Source of the DNA: Candidatus Sulfotelmatobacter sp.
GTDB taxonomy: Bacteria; Acidobacteriota; Terriglobia; Terriglobales; Acidobacteriaceae
DNA: 64,000 nt
Assembly: GCA_036500765.1 (NCBI GenBank)
Contig: DASYBM010000004.1
Span: 1,488,001 to 1,552,000, forward strand
Reading direction: 5' to 3'
Shown: positions 55,663 to 64,000 of the stretch, piece by piece
Numbering within the stretch: the stretch's first letter is position 1
Layout: every line of letters starts with the position of its first letter
Notes under the pieces: model-generated
Database searches by the model: none
Told to the model about the DNA's origin: nothing
What the model saw: the letters and a program-made list of their open reading frames with translations, nothing else
Made by a program: the position numbers and the translations under genes

Positions 55663-57147
55663 CTAATGATTGCCTTTCAAAAATCGTTTGACGCCCTCTT
55701 CTGCATCGCCGATGGCATGCGCCAGTTCGACTTTTGAGAGATTGTGGGCATAGAGGCTCTCAATATAACTCTCATGAGCGCTGGCCACCGACTCCTGGGC
55801 CTGCACGACCTCCAGATTATCAGCCACTCCGGCGGTAAAGCGGTCTTGCGATTGGGCGAGCGCCTGCTCGGCGAGGTCGACCGAGCTTCGCGCGACTTCG
55901 ACTTGCTCGGCGGCGGCGTTCAGATCGAGCAGCGCGGTGCGGACTTCGTAGTCGATGCGGCCGCGGAGATCGCCGAGTTGAGCCCGCGCCTGTTTGAGTT
56001 GCGCGTCGGCCTGAAGCACATCGGCGTGAGCCCGATTGCCTTCAAAGATCGGAATCGTGATGCCTCCAGCAACCTGCCAGGTGCCGTTCGACTGGCTGGG
56101 ATTCACCCCAATATCGCCGTAATTGGCGTTGACGTCGAGGCTGGGATATCGTCCCGCCGCAGCCGCGCGCCGCGACAACTCGGCGGCACGCACCTGAGCC
56201 AATTGTGCCTGGTAGTCCGCGCGCGCTGCATAAGCCTTCTGAAGATAAGTCTCGAGCGTAAGCGCGGTTAATGCTTGATACGGCGCTTTCTCGGTAAGAA
56301 CAAACTGCTGCCCCGGCGGCAGTCCAATGATGCGGGCGATGCTCAATTTCTGTTTGGCCAGATCGTTACGAGCGACGATCAGCTGCTGCTGCCGGGTTTG
56401 CAGTTCGACCTGCGAGCGCAAGGCATCGATCGCGGGGGTGAGACCGGCTTTCAATTGATCGGAGGCCTTGTCGTTCAGAGCCTGAGCGCTCTTGACCTGG
56501 GCCTCGGACGTTTCCACACGGGCAGCGCCTGCGATGGCTTGCAGATAAGCGTTGCCTACGGCGAGCACCACCATTTCACGAGCGTCTTTGTAACTGAACT
56601 GCGCCGCCTTAACGCTCTCCGAGGCGGATCGTTCGCTCTCCAGTTGCTTGAAATTAAAAACGGACTGGCTCAGCGAGGCCCGCGCATCAAAATAATTAAA
56701 AGCGGGCGTCACGCGCGGGAGAGCAGCCGGACTGGAACCGGGAGGACTGAGTAATGGAAAGAGTTTGTTAAAGCCCAGGGCCGCCAGACTCAAATTCTGG
56801 GCATTCTCCATGACACGGCCGCTGAGGTTGGGAAGCAGGTCGCTCAGTTCTTTCCAGCGTTCGCCGCGAGCTATTTGAGTCTGGTCGCTGGCCAGCAATA
56901 AGCCCAGATTGTTGCGCAGGCCGCGGTCGATGGCGTCGCTGTAGTCGATCTGTAGAACTTCGGCGGTTGCTTCTCCTTCGGGAGCGCTCCCAAGAAATGG
57001 ATTTTGCGGGCCGGGTAGCGAGACACTCGGGGCAGACGAGGAAGGCTCACTCGCGGACTGAGACACCAAACTCGGGCTGGAAACCATACCAACAATGAGA
57101 CTGAAAAATGCGAATCGGGAAGCTGTGACTATGGATGGATAGCGCAT
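55663..57147 (-). CDS. TolC-family outer-membrane efflux protein
   Basis: About 494 residues. A signal peptide (FAFFSLIVGMVSSPSLVS) is followed by two TolC repeats with long helical stretches. Recognisable parts are NLGLLLASDQTQIARGERW, LPNLSGRVMENAQNLSL, the second-half VAGGITIPIFEGNRAHADV and the terminal DLEVVQAQESVASAHESY. It forms the outer-membrane channel for EmrAB. I use the ATG at 57147; an open frame to 57351 would put 68 basic residues before the signal peptide. First gene of the exporter operon. Confidence 0.9.
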   Translation of the reverse strand: MRYPSIVTASRFAFFSLIVGMVSSPSLVSQSASEPSSSAPSVSLPGPQNPFLGSAPEGEATAEVLQIDYSDAIDRGLRNNLGLLLASDQTQIARGERWKELSDLLPNLSGRVMENAQNLSLAALGFNKLFPLLSPPGSSPAALPRVTPAFNYFDARASLSQSVFNFKQLESERSASESVKAAQFSYKDAREMVVLAVGNAYLQAIAGAARVETSEAQVKSAQALNDKASDQLKAGLTPAIDALRSQVELQTRQQQLIVARNDLAKQKLSIARIIGLPPGQQFVLTEKAPYQALTALTLETYLQKAYAARADYQAQLAQVRAAELSRRAAAAGRYPSLDVNANYGDIGVNPSQSNGTWQVAGGITIPIFEGNRAHADVLQADAQLKQARAQLGDLRGRIDYEVRTALLDLNAAAEQVEVARSSVDLAEQALAQSQDRFTAGVADNLEVVQAQESVASAHESYIESLYAHNLSKVELAHAIGDAEEGVKRFLKGNH

Positions 57148-57441
57148 TCTTGATTTTGGAAGCGTTCGGCGCTCGATGACACGACCGTAACGCCCTTCCT
57201 CGTGTCCAGAATAACTCGCACCATAACTAGCACGCTTTGATTCGTTTGCGGACCCTGAAGATGCAAACGATTCCGCTGTCGCGTGGAAATGCCCTTGCGT
57301 CCTTCGGTCAGGACTGGGACGCGGACGGCGCGGAATGGCAACGTCGGCCACAACTTTCCCTTCAGGCCACTAACTTTGGTACTTTGCGCCAGCGCACTCC
57401 TCTAAATTAATCTGGGTGGCATACAGGAATCTATGTAGATC

Positions 57442-57786
57442 ATGAAGATAAGGACTTCACTGACATCGCTTGTGCTCATCGGACTGACGGCGAGCATCGT
57501 GATCGCCCAGAATAACGTCGAGTCCAAGACCGAAAGTAAGACCGAAAGAAGGATCGCTTCGCGGGTTGCGCCAAATTATCCCGAATTGGCCAAGAAGATG
57601 CATATCCACGGCACAGTTCGAGTGGAAGCCGTAGTGCGCCCGAATGGGTCGGTTAAGTCCACGCGAGTGCTAGGGGGGAATCCGGTGCTGGTGGAAGCCG
57701 CTATGGATGCGGTCGCTAAGTGGAAGTTTGAACCGGGACAAAGTGAGAGCACGGAAGTGGTTCAATTGGCTTTCGAGGGCCAGTGA
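57442..57786 (+). CDS. secreted TonB C-terminal domain protein
   Basis: 114 residues: a cleavable-looking signal peptide (LTSLVLIGLTASIVIAQ) and then a TonB C-terminal domain (about 38-112, ASRVAPNYPELAKKMHIHGT ... AMDAVAKWKFEPG). Normal TonB has an uncleaved anchor and a long Pro-rich linker to span the periplasm; neither is present. It may therefore be a free periplasmic protein, or weakly anchored if the leader is not cut. It may bind receptors or peptidoglycan instead of energising transport. It is divergent from the TolC-family gene. Confidence 0.82.
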   Translation: MKIRTSLTSLVLIGLTASIVIAQNNVESKTESKTERRIASRVAPNYPELAKKMHIHGTVRVEAVVRPNGSVKSTRVLGGNPVLVEAAMDAVAKWKFEPGQSESTEVVQLAFEGQ

Positions 57787-58005
57787 TTATCCGCCGATTT
57801 TTCGGGCGTATCTCCTCTCGATCGCGTCGCCCTTTCTACGGCCCGACGAATAATCAGCAAGCGGTACTGGTCATTTTCCAAGGCGCATTTTGCGATTTGA
57901 GTATCGGAGAAACGCCACGGAGTGACTAAGGTCATCTTGAACGGCGGTGACTGCGGGTTCAATCTGGTGGAGCGACAAATTGTTAAAGAAAGATGTGTGT
58001 CATCG

Positions 58006-58644
58006 ATGAGTGCAGCGACGGGAACAGACTGGACACAAATATTGGCCGACCCGGACCTTGTCCGGCATGTCGGGAAGCTGCTGCAAGCCTATCGGGAAGC
58101 CCCGGTTGACCGGCGTGAGGAAGCGTTGTTGTCGGCGATGCGTGAGATCAAGGCGAGCGCCGCTCCTGCCGGAAAAGCTCGTGGCACTTCGGCGGCACAG
58201 CCGCAGGCCGTCCCCACTCCGGCTTCGGCGACGCCTCCGTTTGAACCCGATCTGTTCAGCACGAGTTGGGCAAGCGATCGGCGACGGCATCCCCGAATCA
58301 AATGCTTCGTCGCGGTTGAGTTGCGGGTCGACGAATTTCCCGTTCCCATCTGGGGCAATCTTTCGAATACTGGCGCGGGCGGATGTCTGGTGGAAACGGC
58401 AACGCCCGTTAAGCCCGGATCGAAGGTGGAAATCGGCTTGTGGGTGCCCAACGGAAAGATCTGGGTTAAAGGCTTTGCGCTGAGTGGCGTGGTATCCCGC
58501 AGTGGCCCCGCAAACGGCGTTCGCGTCCATTTCGAAGGGCTGGCGGCGGCGGAACGCGACAATCTGAAGCAGTTTCTGAAGTTCGTCCAGGAAACAACCC
58601 GCGGATCGAAACTTGAGAACGGCTACTTCGACCTTCTGAAATAA
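58006..58644 (+). CDS. PilZ-domain protein, probable c-di-GMP effector
   Basis: About 212 residues. The N-terminal half is helical with a Pro/Ala linker (about 60-85), and the C-terminal PilZ domain (about 95-195) carries both binding motifs: RRRHPR (RxxxR) and NLSNTGAGG ((N/D)xSxxG). It should therefore bind cyclic di-GMP. No catalytic domain is present, so it works by binding a partner. I use the ATG at 58006; a GTG at 57922 adds 28 residues with no clear function. It is alone between the TonB-like and transketolase genes. Confidence 0.85.
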   Translation: MSAATGTDWTQILADPDLVRHVGKLLQAYREAPVDRREEALLSAMREIKASAAPAGKARGTSAAQPQAVPTPASATPPFEPDLFSTSWASDRRRHPRIKCFVAVELRVDEFPVPIWGNLSNTGAGGCLVETATPVKPGSKVEIGLWVPNGKIWVKGFALSGVVSRSGPANGVRVHFEGLAAAERDNLKQFLKFVQETTRGSKLENGYFDLLK

Positions 58645-58757
58645 GTAATCCCTCATTTCTTGTGTTTTTTCACCCTAGGTCAATCCACGTCTACGCGGAA
58701 ATTGATACACTTTCTGCGTATTGAACCCTTTCTGTAATCGGGACGCTCTAATTTAGT

Positions 58758-58787
58758 AGGACCGGTAACGTTTAGTTAAGGACCGGT
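58758..58787 (+). promoter_or_regulatory. phased direct repeat upstream of transketolase
   Basis: AGGACCGGT occurs at 58758-58766 and 58779-58787, 21 bp apart start to start (two helical turns). Both copies are preceded by TTTAGT. This spacing would let two regulator subunits bind the same DNA face, 55 bases before the chosen transketolase start. No regulator is known for it here. Confidence 0.5.
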
Positions 58788-58841
58788 CACCCCACGGTGA
58801 AAATCCCGGCTGGAGTTCGGAGTGAAGAGGAGTGGAATCGC

Positions 58842-60923
58842 ATGGTAGCCAGTGAACAGGTGTTAGCAACAGGTCAGCAACTGGAGACGCTGAGCATCAA
58901 CACGATTCGAACTCTAGCCATCGATGCGGTGCAGCAGGCGAACTCCGGCCATCCGGGCGCGCCCATGGGTCTGGCGCCGGTCACGTATTGCCTGTGGCAG
59001 CAGTTTCTGCGCTACGATCCCGCCGATCCGACATGGCTGAACCGCGACCGATTCGTGCTGTCAAACGGTCACGCCTCGATGTTGCTGTACGCGATGTTGC
59101 ATCTGGCGGAAGTGCGTCAAGTCGACGAGCATGGGCGCGTCACGAAAGAGCTCGCGATGCCGATAGAGCAGATCAAGCGCTTTCGGCAACTGGGAAGCAA
59201 AACACCGGGACATCCGGAGTCGCACATCACTTCTGGAGTGGAAACGACGACGGGGCCCCTGGGTCAGGGCGTGGGAAATAGTGTTGGCATGGCCATTGCC
59301 GGCAAGTGGCAGGCGGCGAACTTCAATCGCCCGGGATTGGAAATTTTCGAGTACAACATCTACGCGATGTGCTCGGATGGCGATCTGATGGAGGGCATTG
59401 GGGGCGAAGCCGCATCGCTCGCCGGACACTTGAAGCTCTCGAATCTCTGCTGGATCTATGACCACAATTCGGTCACGCTCGACGGTCCCGCTAACTGGTC
59501 ATTCAGTGAAGATGTGGCGACTCGCTTTATCGGCTACGAATGGAACGTGACCCGAGTGGCCGACGCCAACGACCTGGAAATGCTGGCGCGGGCATTTGAG
59601 ACTTTCCACAAGACCACCGACCGGCCAACCCTGATTATTGTCGATAGCCATATTGGTTACGGGTCTCCGCACAAGCAGGATACGAACGCGGCTCACGGCG
59701 AGCCGCTCGGCGAAGACGAAGTAAAGCTGGTCAAGAAGTTTTATGGCTGGCCTGAAGATGCGAAATTCCTGGTGCCAGAGGAAGTGCGGGAGAATTTTCG
59801 CGAGGGTATCGGCAGGCGCGGGCGTGACTTGCACACGCAGTGGGCTAAGACATTCGCGGAATATTCCCAGAAGTTCCCCGATATGGCGGAGCGGTTGCGC
59901 TGTATGCAACACGACGAACTGCCTGCAGGATGGGATAAGAATCTGCCGACGTTTCCCCCTGACGCCAAAGGCGTGGCGACGCGCGAAAGCTCAGGCAAAG
60001 TGCTCAATGTAGTAGCGCAGAATATTCCATGGCTGATTGGCGGATCCGCGGACCTCGCGACATCGAACAAGACCACGCTCAAATTTGAGGGTGCGGGAGA
60101 TTTCAAGGCGGGAAATTATGCGGGGCGCAATTTGCACTTCGGCGTGCGCGAGCATGTGATGGGCGCGAGCGTGAACGGGCTGACAAAGTCGGGAGTGCGC
60201 GCGTTCGGCGCGACATTTTTTAATTTCAGCGACTATATGCGGGCCAGCATCCGGCTGGCGGCGCTGATGGAGTGCCCGTCAATTTTCATCTTCACGCACG
60301 ATTCGATCGGCGTGGGCGAGGATGGGCCGACGCATCAGCCGATCGAGCAACTGGCATCGCTGCGCGCCATGCCGAATCTGATCGTGCTGCGTCCGGGCGA
60401 TGCGAATGAGGTCACCGAAGCGTGGAAGATTATTGCGCAATTACGCCATTCGCCCGTGGCACTGGTGTTGACGCGACAGAATCTGCCGACGCTGGATCGG
60501 ACGAAGTATGCTGCTGCATCCGGAGTGGCCAAGGGAGCTTACGTGCTGGCCGACGCGCCGGCGGGAAAGCCCGAAGTGATTCTGTTGGGTACGGGCAGCG
60601 AATTGTCGCTGTGCGTGGACGCGTACGAAAAATTGAAGGCCGAAGGAGTGAAGGCGCGCGTGGTCAGCATGCCTTCGTGGGAAATTTTTGAACAGCAGAA
60701 TGCGGCGTACAAAGAGAGCGTGCTGCCAATGGTCGTGACGGCGCGGGTTTCGGTAGAGATGGCGGCGACATTCGGCTGGGCTCGCTATACCGGCCTCAAG
60801 GGGCGGAATATTGGGATGCATCGTTTTGGCGCGTCGGCGCCGTTGAAAGATCTGTTGAAGTTCTTTGGGTTTACGGTCGACAAAGTAGTGGAGGAAGCGC
60901 GCGCAGCGATGTCGGAGAAATGA
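58842..60923 (+). CDS. tkt: transketolase
   Basis: 693-residue thiamine-diphosphate enzyme that moves two-carbon units between pentose- and triose/hexose-phosphates. It has the N-terminal INTIRTLAIDAVQQANSGHP and GHASMLLYAML, the ThDP motif CSDGDLMEGIGGEAASLAGH, the second-domain GGSADLATSNKT, and HDSIGVGEDGPTHQPIEQL. I start at the ATG 58842, which has GAGGAG nine bases upstream; the GTG at 58797 would add 15 residues with no ribosome site. It heads an operon of transaldolase, glucose-6-phosphate isomerase and 6-phosphogluconate dehydrogenase genes, that is, most of the pentose-phosphate pathway. Confidence 0.96.
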   Translation: MVASEQVLATGQQLETLSINTIRTLAIDAVQQANSGHPGAPMGLAPVTYCLWQQFLRYDPADPTWLNRDRFVLSNGHASMLLYAMLHLAEVRQVDEHGRVTKELAMPIEQIKRFRQLGSKTPGHPESHITSGVETTTGPLGQGVGNSVGMAIAGKWQAANFNRPGLEIFEYNIYAMCSDGDLMEGIGGEAASLAGHLKLSNLCWIYDHNSVTLDGPANWSFSEDVATRFIGYEWNVTRVADANDLEMLARAFETFHKTTDRPTLIIVDSHIGYGSPHKQDTNAAHGEPLGEDEVKLVKKFYGWPEDAKFLVPEEVRENFREGIGRRGRDLHTQWAKTFAEYSQKFPDMAERLRCMQHDELPAGWDKNLPTFPPDAKGVATRESSGKVLNVVAQNIPWLIGGSADLATSNKTTLKFEGAGDFKAGNYAGRNLHFGVREHVMGASVNGLTKSGVRAFGATFFNFSDYMRASIRLAALMECPSIFIFTHDSIGVGEDGPTHQPIEQLASLRAMPNLIVLRPGDANEVTEAWKIIAQLRHSPVALVLTRQNLPTLDRTKYAAASGVAKGAYVLADAPAGKPEVILLGTGSELSLCVDAYEKLKAEGVKARVVSMPSWEIFEQQNAAYKESVLPMVVTARVSVEMAATFGWARYTGLKGRNIGMHRFGASAPLKDLLKFFGFTVDKVVEEARAAMSEK

Positions 60924-60959
60924 CATCGGTAAAATGAATTCGTAGACGTGGAGGTTACT

Positions 60960-62123
60960 ATGCAACCAACTGGAGTTCTGGACTCGAAAGCGACTAAGAA
61001 TCCGCTGAAGGAATTGCTCGACTACGGCCAGTCGATGTGGCTCGATTACATTCGGCGCGATCTGTTCACCAGTGGCAAACTCAAGCAGATGATTGCCGAC
61101 GATGGGCTGCGAGGCATGACCTCGAATCCCGCGATCTTCGAGAAAGCAATCGCCGACAGTTCGCTCTATGACGATGTGTTGAAGTCGCTGGCCTCGCGTA
61201 AGGATCTCGATGCCACGGGCCGCTTTGAGCAGATCGCCATTCGCGACATTCAGGATGCAGCCGACGCGCTGCGGCCGGTGTACGACGAATCGAAAGCTCG
61301 CGACGGCTACGTCAGCCTGGAAGTTTCTCCGTACCTGGCGCGCAAAACGACAGAAACGATCGACGAGGCCCGCCGCCTGTGGAAAGCGGTGCAGCGCGAG
61401 AATGTCATGATCAAAGTGCCGGGAACAACCGAGGGAATTCCGGCGTTCCAGCAGTTGATCGGCGAAGGCATCAATATCAACGTCACTTTGCTGTTCGCGC
61501 AGGATGTGTACGAAAAAGTTGCCGAGGCTTATATCTTAGGACTCGAAGAGCTGGCGGGCCGCGGGGGCAACTTGAAAAAAATGGCCAGCGTGGCCAGTTT
61601 CTTCATCAGCCGCATCGACACGCTGATCGATTCCATAATCGATGAAAAGCTGAAGACAACGACCGATGCGAGCCGGCAAGCTCTGCTGAAAAGTCTGCTG
61701 GGCAAAGTGGCGATCGCCAACGGCAAGCTCACCTACCAGAGTTATGAGCGTATCTTCAGCGGACCTCGCTGGCAGGCGCTGGCATCCAAGGGGGCGCAGA
61801 CACAGCGCGTGCTGTGGGCGAGCACCAGCACGAAGAATCCGCATTATCGCGACGTGATTTATGTTGAGGAGTTGATCGGGAAAGATACGGTCAATACCAT
61901 GCCGCCGGCAACGATCGACGCCTTCCGCGATCATGGACGGCTGCGCAACAGCTTGACCGAGGATGTAGCGAGCGCGGCCAAGACCATGCAGGATCTCGCG
62001 CGCGCCGGTATTTCCATGAAGGAAGTCACTGACAAGCTGACCGATGATGGCGTAAAGCTGTTCGCCGACGCGTTCGACAAGTTGCTGGCCGCGGTGGAGA
62101 AGAGCACGCAAGCAAAAGGATAG
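60960..62123 (+). CDS. tal: transaldolase
   Basis: 387-residue aldolase of the longer (actinobacterial/cyanobacterial-type) transaldolase group. It transfers a dihydroxyacetone unit between sugar phosphates. The Schiff-base Lys is in NVMIKVPGTTEGIPA; GLRGMTSNPAIFEKAI near the start and SVASFFISRIDTLID later are typical. Start is ATG at 60960 with GGAGG a few bases upstream. It lies 36 bases after transketolase and 38 before the isomerase. In some bacteria this domain is fused to the isomerase that follows; here they are separate genes. Confidence 0.95.
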   Translation: MQPTGVLDSKATKNPLKELLDYGQSMWLDYIRRDLFTSGKLKQMIADDGLRGMTSNPAIFEKAIADSSLYDDVLKSLASRKDLDATGRFEQIAIRDIQDAADALRPVYDESKARDGYVSLEVSPYLARKTTETIDEARRLWKAVQRENVMIKVPGTTEGIPAFQQLIGEGININVTLLFAQDVYEKVAEAYILGLEELAGRGGNLKKMASVASFFISRIDTLIDSIIDEKLKTTTDASRQALLKSLLGKVAIANGKLTYQSYERIFSGPRWQALASKGAQTQRVLWASTSTKNPHYRDVIYVEELIGKDTVNTMPPATIDAFRDHGRLRNSLTEDVASAAKTMQDLARAGISMKEVTDKLTDDGVKLFADAFDKLLAAVEKSTQAKG

Positions 62124-62161
62124 ATTAGAACCAGAAGATAGATCAGAAAAAGGAAAGACCG

Positions 62162-63880
62162 GTGAGCCGACTGAAGACCTCCCTGCCCGATTCGCTGGCT
62201 ACGGCCGTAAAGACGACGATCGCCGACTGGCAAGCACGCGGAAGCATGCAGCGCCTGTGGAACCGTGATGCGGGCCTCTGGACCGGAAGCGACGAGGGCA
62301 ACTGGCTGGGCTGGCTCGACATTGTCGAGGAGCAGGTCGCGCAGCACGACCAACTGGTGAAGGTTGCTAAAGAAGTTCAGGTGCGAGGCTTTCAGCATGT
62401 GCTGCTGCTGGGCATGGGCGGATCGAGTCTCTGCCCGGAAGTCCTGCGCATGACTTTTGGCCGCATCACGCACTTCCCTACCCTTCATGTGCTCGACTCC
62501 ACCGATCCTTCGCAGGTGAAAGCGTGCGAGAAATCGATCGACATTCCGAAGACACTATTCATCGTTTCGAGCAAGTCTGGAAGCACGCTCGAGCCTAATA
62601 TTTTCAAACAATATTTCTTCGAACGCACGAAGCAGGCGGTGGGAGCGGCGAAAGTTGGCAGCCAGTTCGTCGCGATCACCGATCCGGGGTCGAAGATGCA
62701 GCAGGTGGCGGAAGCCGATCACTTTCTGCATGTGTTCTTTGGGCGCCCTTCGATCGGCGGACGGTATTCCGCTTTGTCGAACTTTGGAATGGTCCCGGCC
62801 GCAGCAATGGGGATTGATACCAGGAAATTTCTCGATCGCGCGGCTGAGATGGTTCATGCCTGTCGGTCGGGTGTTGCCGCCGAACAAAATCCCGGCGCGG
62901 TGTTAGGGATCATTCTCGGAACCGCCGCCAATGCGGGCCGCGATAAGGTCACGATGATTACCTCTCCGGGAATCTCGGATCTGGGGGCGTGGCTCGAGCA
63001 ACTGCTCGCCGAATCGACGGGTAAAGTGGGTAAAGGCATCATCCCAGTAGACCGCGAGAGCTTGGGCTCTCCGGAGGTCTACGGCAGCGACCGGGTGTTT
63101 GTTTATGTGCGGCTGGAATCGGCCCCGGACGCGACTCAGGACGAGCACGTGGCTGCCATCGAAAAGGCTGGGCATCCTGTAGTTCGCATTTCCATGCCCG
63201 ACATCTACGACCTGGGCGCAGAATTTTTCCGCTGGGAGATTGCTACGGCCGTGGCCGGATCGATCATCGGGATCAATGCTTTCAACCAGCCCGATGTTGA
63301 AGCCAGCAAAGTTGCGACGCGTTCTTTGACGACTGAGTACGAGAAGAATGGTTCCCTGCCCGCGGAAAGTCCGGTCGTTGAAGATGCCGGAATTAAATTG
63401 TTCACCGACGAAAAAAACGCGGCGGAACTTGCGAAAGCGGCGCGCGGCGATAATTCGCTGGCGGGATATCTCAAGGCGCACCTGGCTCGCATCCAAGCGG
63501 GCGATTACTTCGCGGTGCTGGGATATATCCAGATGAATGCGGAGCACGAAACTGCCCTGCAAGCGATCCGGCATCTGGTGCGGGATAAGAAACGTGTTGC
63601 GACAGTTCTTGGCTTTGGGCCCCGATTCCTGCATTCGACCGGGCAGGCGTATAAAGGCGGGCCGAACTCGGGAGTGTTTCTGCAAATCACTTGCGATGAT
63701 TCCGTGGAGCTACCCGTGCCGGGCCAGAAATATACGTTTGGAGTGGTGAAGGCGGCGCAGGCGCGTGGAGATTTCCAGGTGCTGGCGGATCGCGGAAGGC
63801 GCGCGATGCGGGTGCATTTGGGCAGCAATTTGAAGGCGGGGCTGGCCGCGCTGCAGGCTGCGGTGGCAAAAGCACTCTAG
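62162..63880 (+). CDS. pgi: glucose-6-phosphate isomerase (type fused to transaldolase in other bacteria)
   Basis: 572-residue SIS-fold isomerase interconverting glucose-6-phosphate and fructose-6-phosphate. Recognised by VLLLGMGGSSLCPEVLRMTF, SSKSGSTLEPNIFKQYFFE (phosphate loop) and GGRYSALSNFGMVPAAAMGI. The length and wording match the C-terminal half of bifunctional transaldolase/glucose-6-phosphate isomerase proteins, not the E. coli type Pgi. It starts with GTG at 62162, with AGGAAAG upstream. Together with tkt, tal and gnd it would cycle carbon through the oxidative pentose-phosphate route. Confidence 0.93.
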   Translation: MSRLKTSLPDSLATAVKTTIADWQARGSMQRLWNRDAGLWTGSDEGNWLGWLDIVEEQVAQHDQLVKVAKEVQVRGFQHVLLLGMGGSSLCPEVLRMTFGRITHFPTLHVLDSTDPSQVKACEKSIDIPKTLFIVSSKSGSTLEPNIFKQYFFERTKQAVGAAKVGSQFVAITDPGSKMQQVAEADHFLHVFFGRPSIGGRYSALSNFGMVPAAAMGIDTRKFLDRAAEMVHACRSGVAAEQNPGAVLGIILGTAANAGRDKVTMITSPGISDLGAWLEQLLAESTGKVGKGIIPVDRESLGSPEVYGSDRVFVYVRLESAPDATQDEHVAAIEKAGHPVVRISMPDIYDLGAEFFRWEIATAVAGSIIGINAFNQPDVEASKVATRSLTTEYEKNGSLPAESPVVEDAGIKLFTDEKNAAELAKAARGDNSLAGYLKAHLARIQAGDYFAVLGYIQMNAEHETALQAIRHLVRDKKRVATVLGFGPRFLHSTGQAYKGGPNSGVFLQITCDDSVELPVPGQKYTFGVVKAAQARGDFQVLADRGRRAMRVHLGSNLKAGLAALQAAVAKAL

Positions 63881-63899
63881 AGTTTTGTGATGCATGAGT

Positions 63900-63941
63900 G
63901 CGAGCGCAGGATGCGCTCGCGACAGCCGGCGGGACGCCGGC
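63900..63941. repeat. two tandem perfect hairpins between pgi and gnd
   Basis: First hairpin: 8 bp stem 63900-63907 with 63913-63920 (GCGAGCGC/GCGCTCGC, loop AGGAT). Second: 7 bp stem 63925-63931 with 63935-63941 (GCCGGCG/CGCCGGC, loop GGA). No T-run follows, so it is more like a REP element or RNA-stability element than a terminator. It lies between two genes of one operon. Confidence 0.75.
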
Positions 63942-63972
63942 GCTACTAGGCGTTACGGTTAGGAGTTTCAGC

Positions 63973-64000
63973 ATGCAGATGGGGATGGTGGGTCTCGGGC
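63973..64000 (+). CDS. gnd: 6-phosphogluconate dehydrogenase, N-terminal fragment (cut by window end)
   Basis: Only nine codons are visible: MQMGMVGLG, the start of the Rossmann nucleotide motif seen at the beginning of 6-phosphogluconate dehydrogenases. AGGAG lies seven bases before the ATG. The setting (tkt, tal, pgi) fits the oxidative pentose-phosphate step from 6-phosphogluconate to ribulose-5-phosphate with NAD(P). Other short Rossmann proteins start in a similar way, so the call leans on context. Confidence 0.65.

Noticed and set aside
57148-57351. N-terminal extension of the TolC-family protein
   Set aside because: It would put 68 basic residues before the signal peptide; the ATG at 57147 starts the export signal correctly.

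Overview
The window most resembles a chromosomal segment of an acidobacterium (Acidobacteriota, probably class Terriglobia). This is inferred from content and no search was run. The clues are two very large receptors with a carboxypeptidase-regulatory-like N-terminal domain (5.1-8.6 kb and 34.7-38.6 kb), GC-rich sequence with many GTG/TTG starts, several small lineage-type proteins, an actinobacterial-style ferrochelatase and short dispersed repeats. I saw no rRNA, CRISPR array, phage or insertion sequence. One tRNA gene (Arg, anticodon CCG) is present.

Layout. 0-4.5 kb: the 3' part of an RND efflux pump with its outer-membrane lipoprotein. 5-16 kb: a carbohydrate region with a TonB-type receptor divergent from a secreted GH144-like glycosidase. 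The glycosidase is followed by a compact plus-strand operon (lactonase, UxaA-type dehydratase, two SDR dehydrogenases, RhaM-type mutarotase) that reads as a non-phosphorylating L-fucose (or related 6-deoxysugar) pathway. 15.7-25.4 kb: housekeeping and signalling genes. These include a DUF2461 protein, a SufT-like protein, a DmpA-type peptidase, a membrane-tethered PAS/sigma-54 activator, a small response regulator/zinc-ribbon/PilZ operon, and an OmpA-like protein with a clear terminator.

25.5-44.3 kb: a large divergent nitrogen-catabolism locus. On the minus strand lie a TonB-type receptor, three class III aminotransferases, two aldehyde dehydrogenases and an APC permease. On the plus strand lie a fused MerR-XRE-cupin regulator, a PotD/A/B/C-type polyamine ABC transporter and a glycosyltransferase. 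The two arms share a 188 bp control region with a recognisable promoter and a centred inverted repeat. Together they read as a polyamine, GABA and beta-alanine uptake and degradation regulon.

44.5-64 kb: TypA/BipA with a coupled zinc-ribbon protein, an RRM protein, tRNA-Arg, a two-repeat exported protein, a PadR regulator with a His-rich tail, an O-methyltransferase, ferrochelatase, a cytidylate-kinase-like protein, a TolC-EmrA-EmrB drug exporter, a secreted TonB C-terminal domain protein and a PilZ protein. The window ends in a pentose-phosphate operon (transketolase, transaldolase, glucose-6-phosphate isomerase, start of 6-phosphogluconate dehydrogenase).

The strongest candidates for something new are the MerR-XRE-cupin regulator with its palindromic promoter at the polyamine locus, the L-fucose cluster that uses a UxaA-type dehydratase, the His-tailed PadR regulator with a palindrome over its own promoter, and the 21 bp-phased direct repeat upstream of transketolase.
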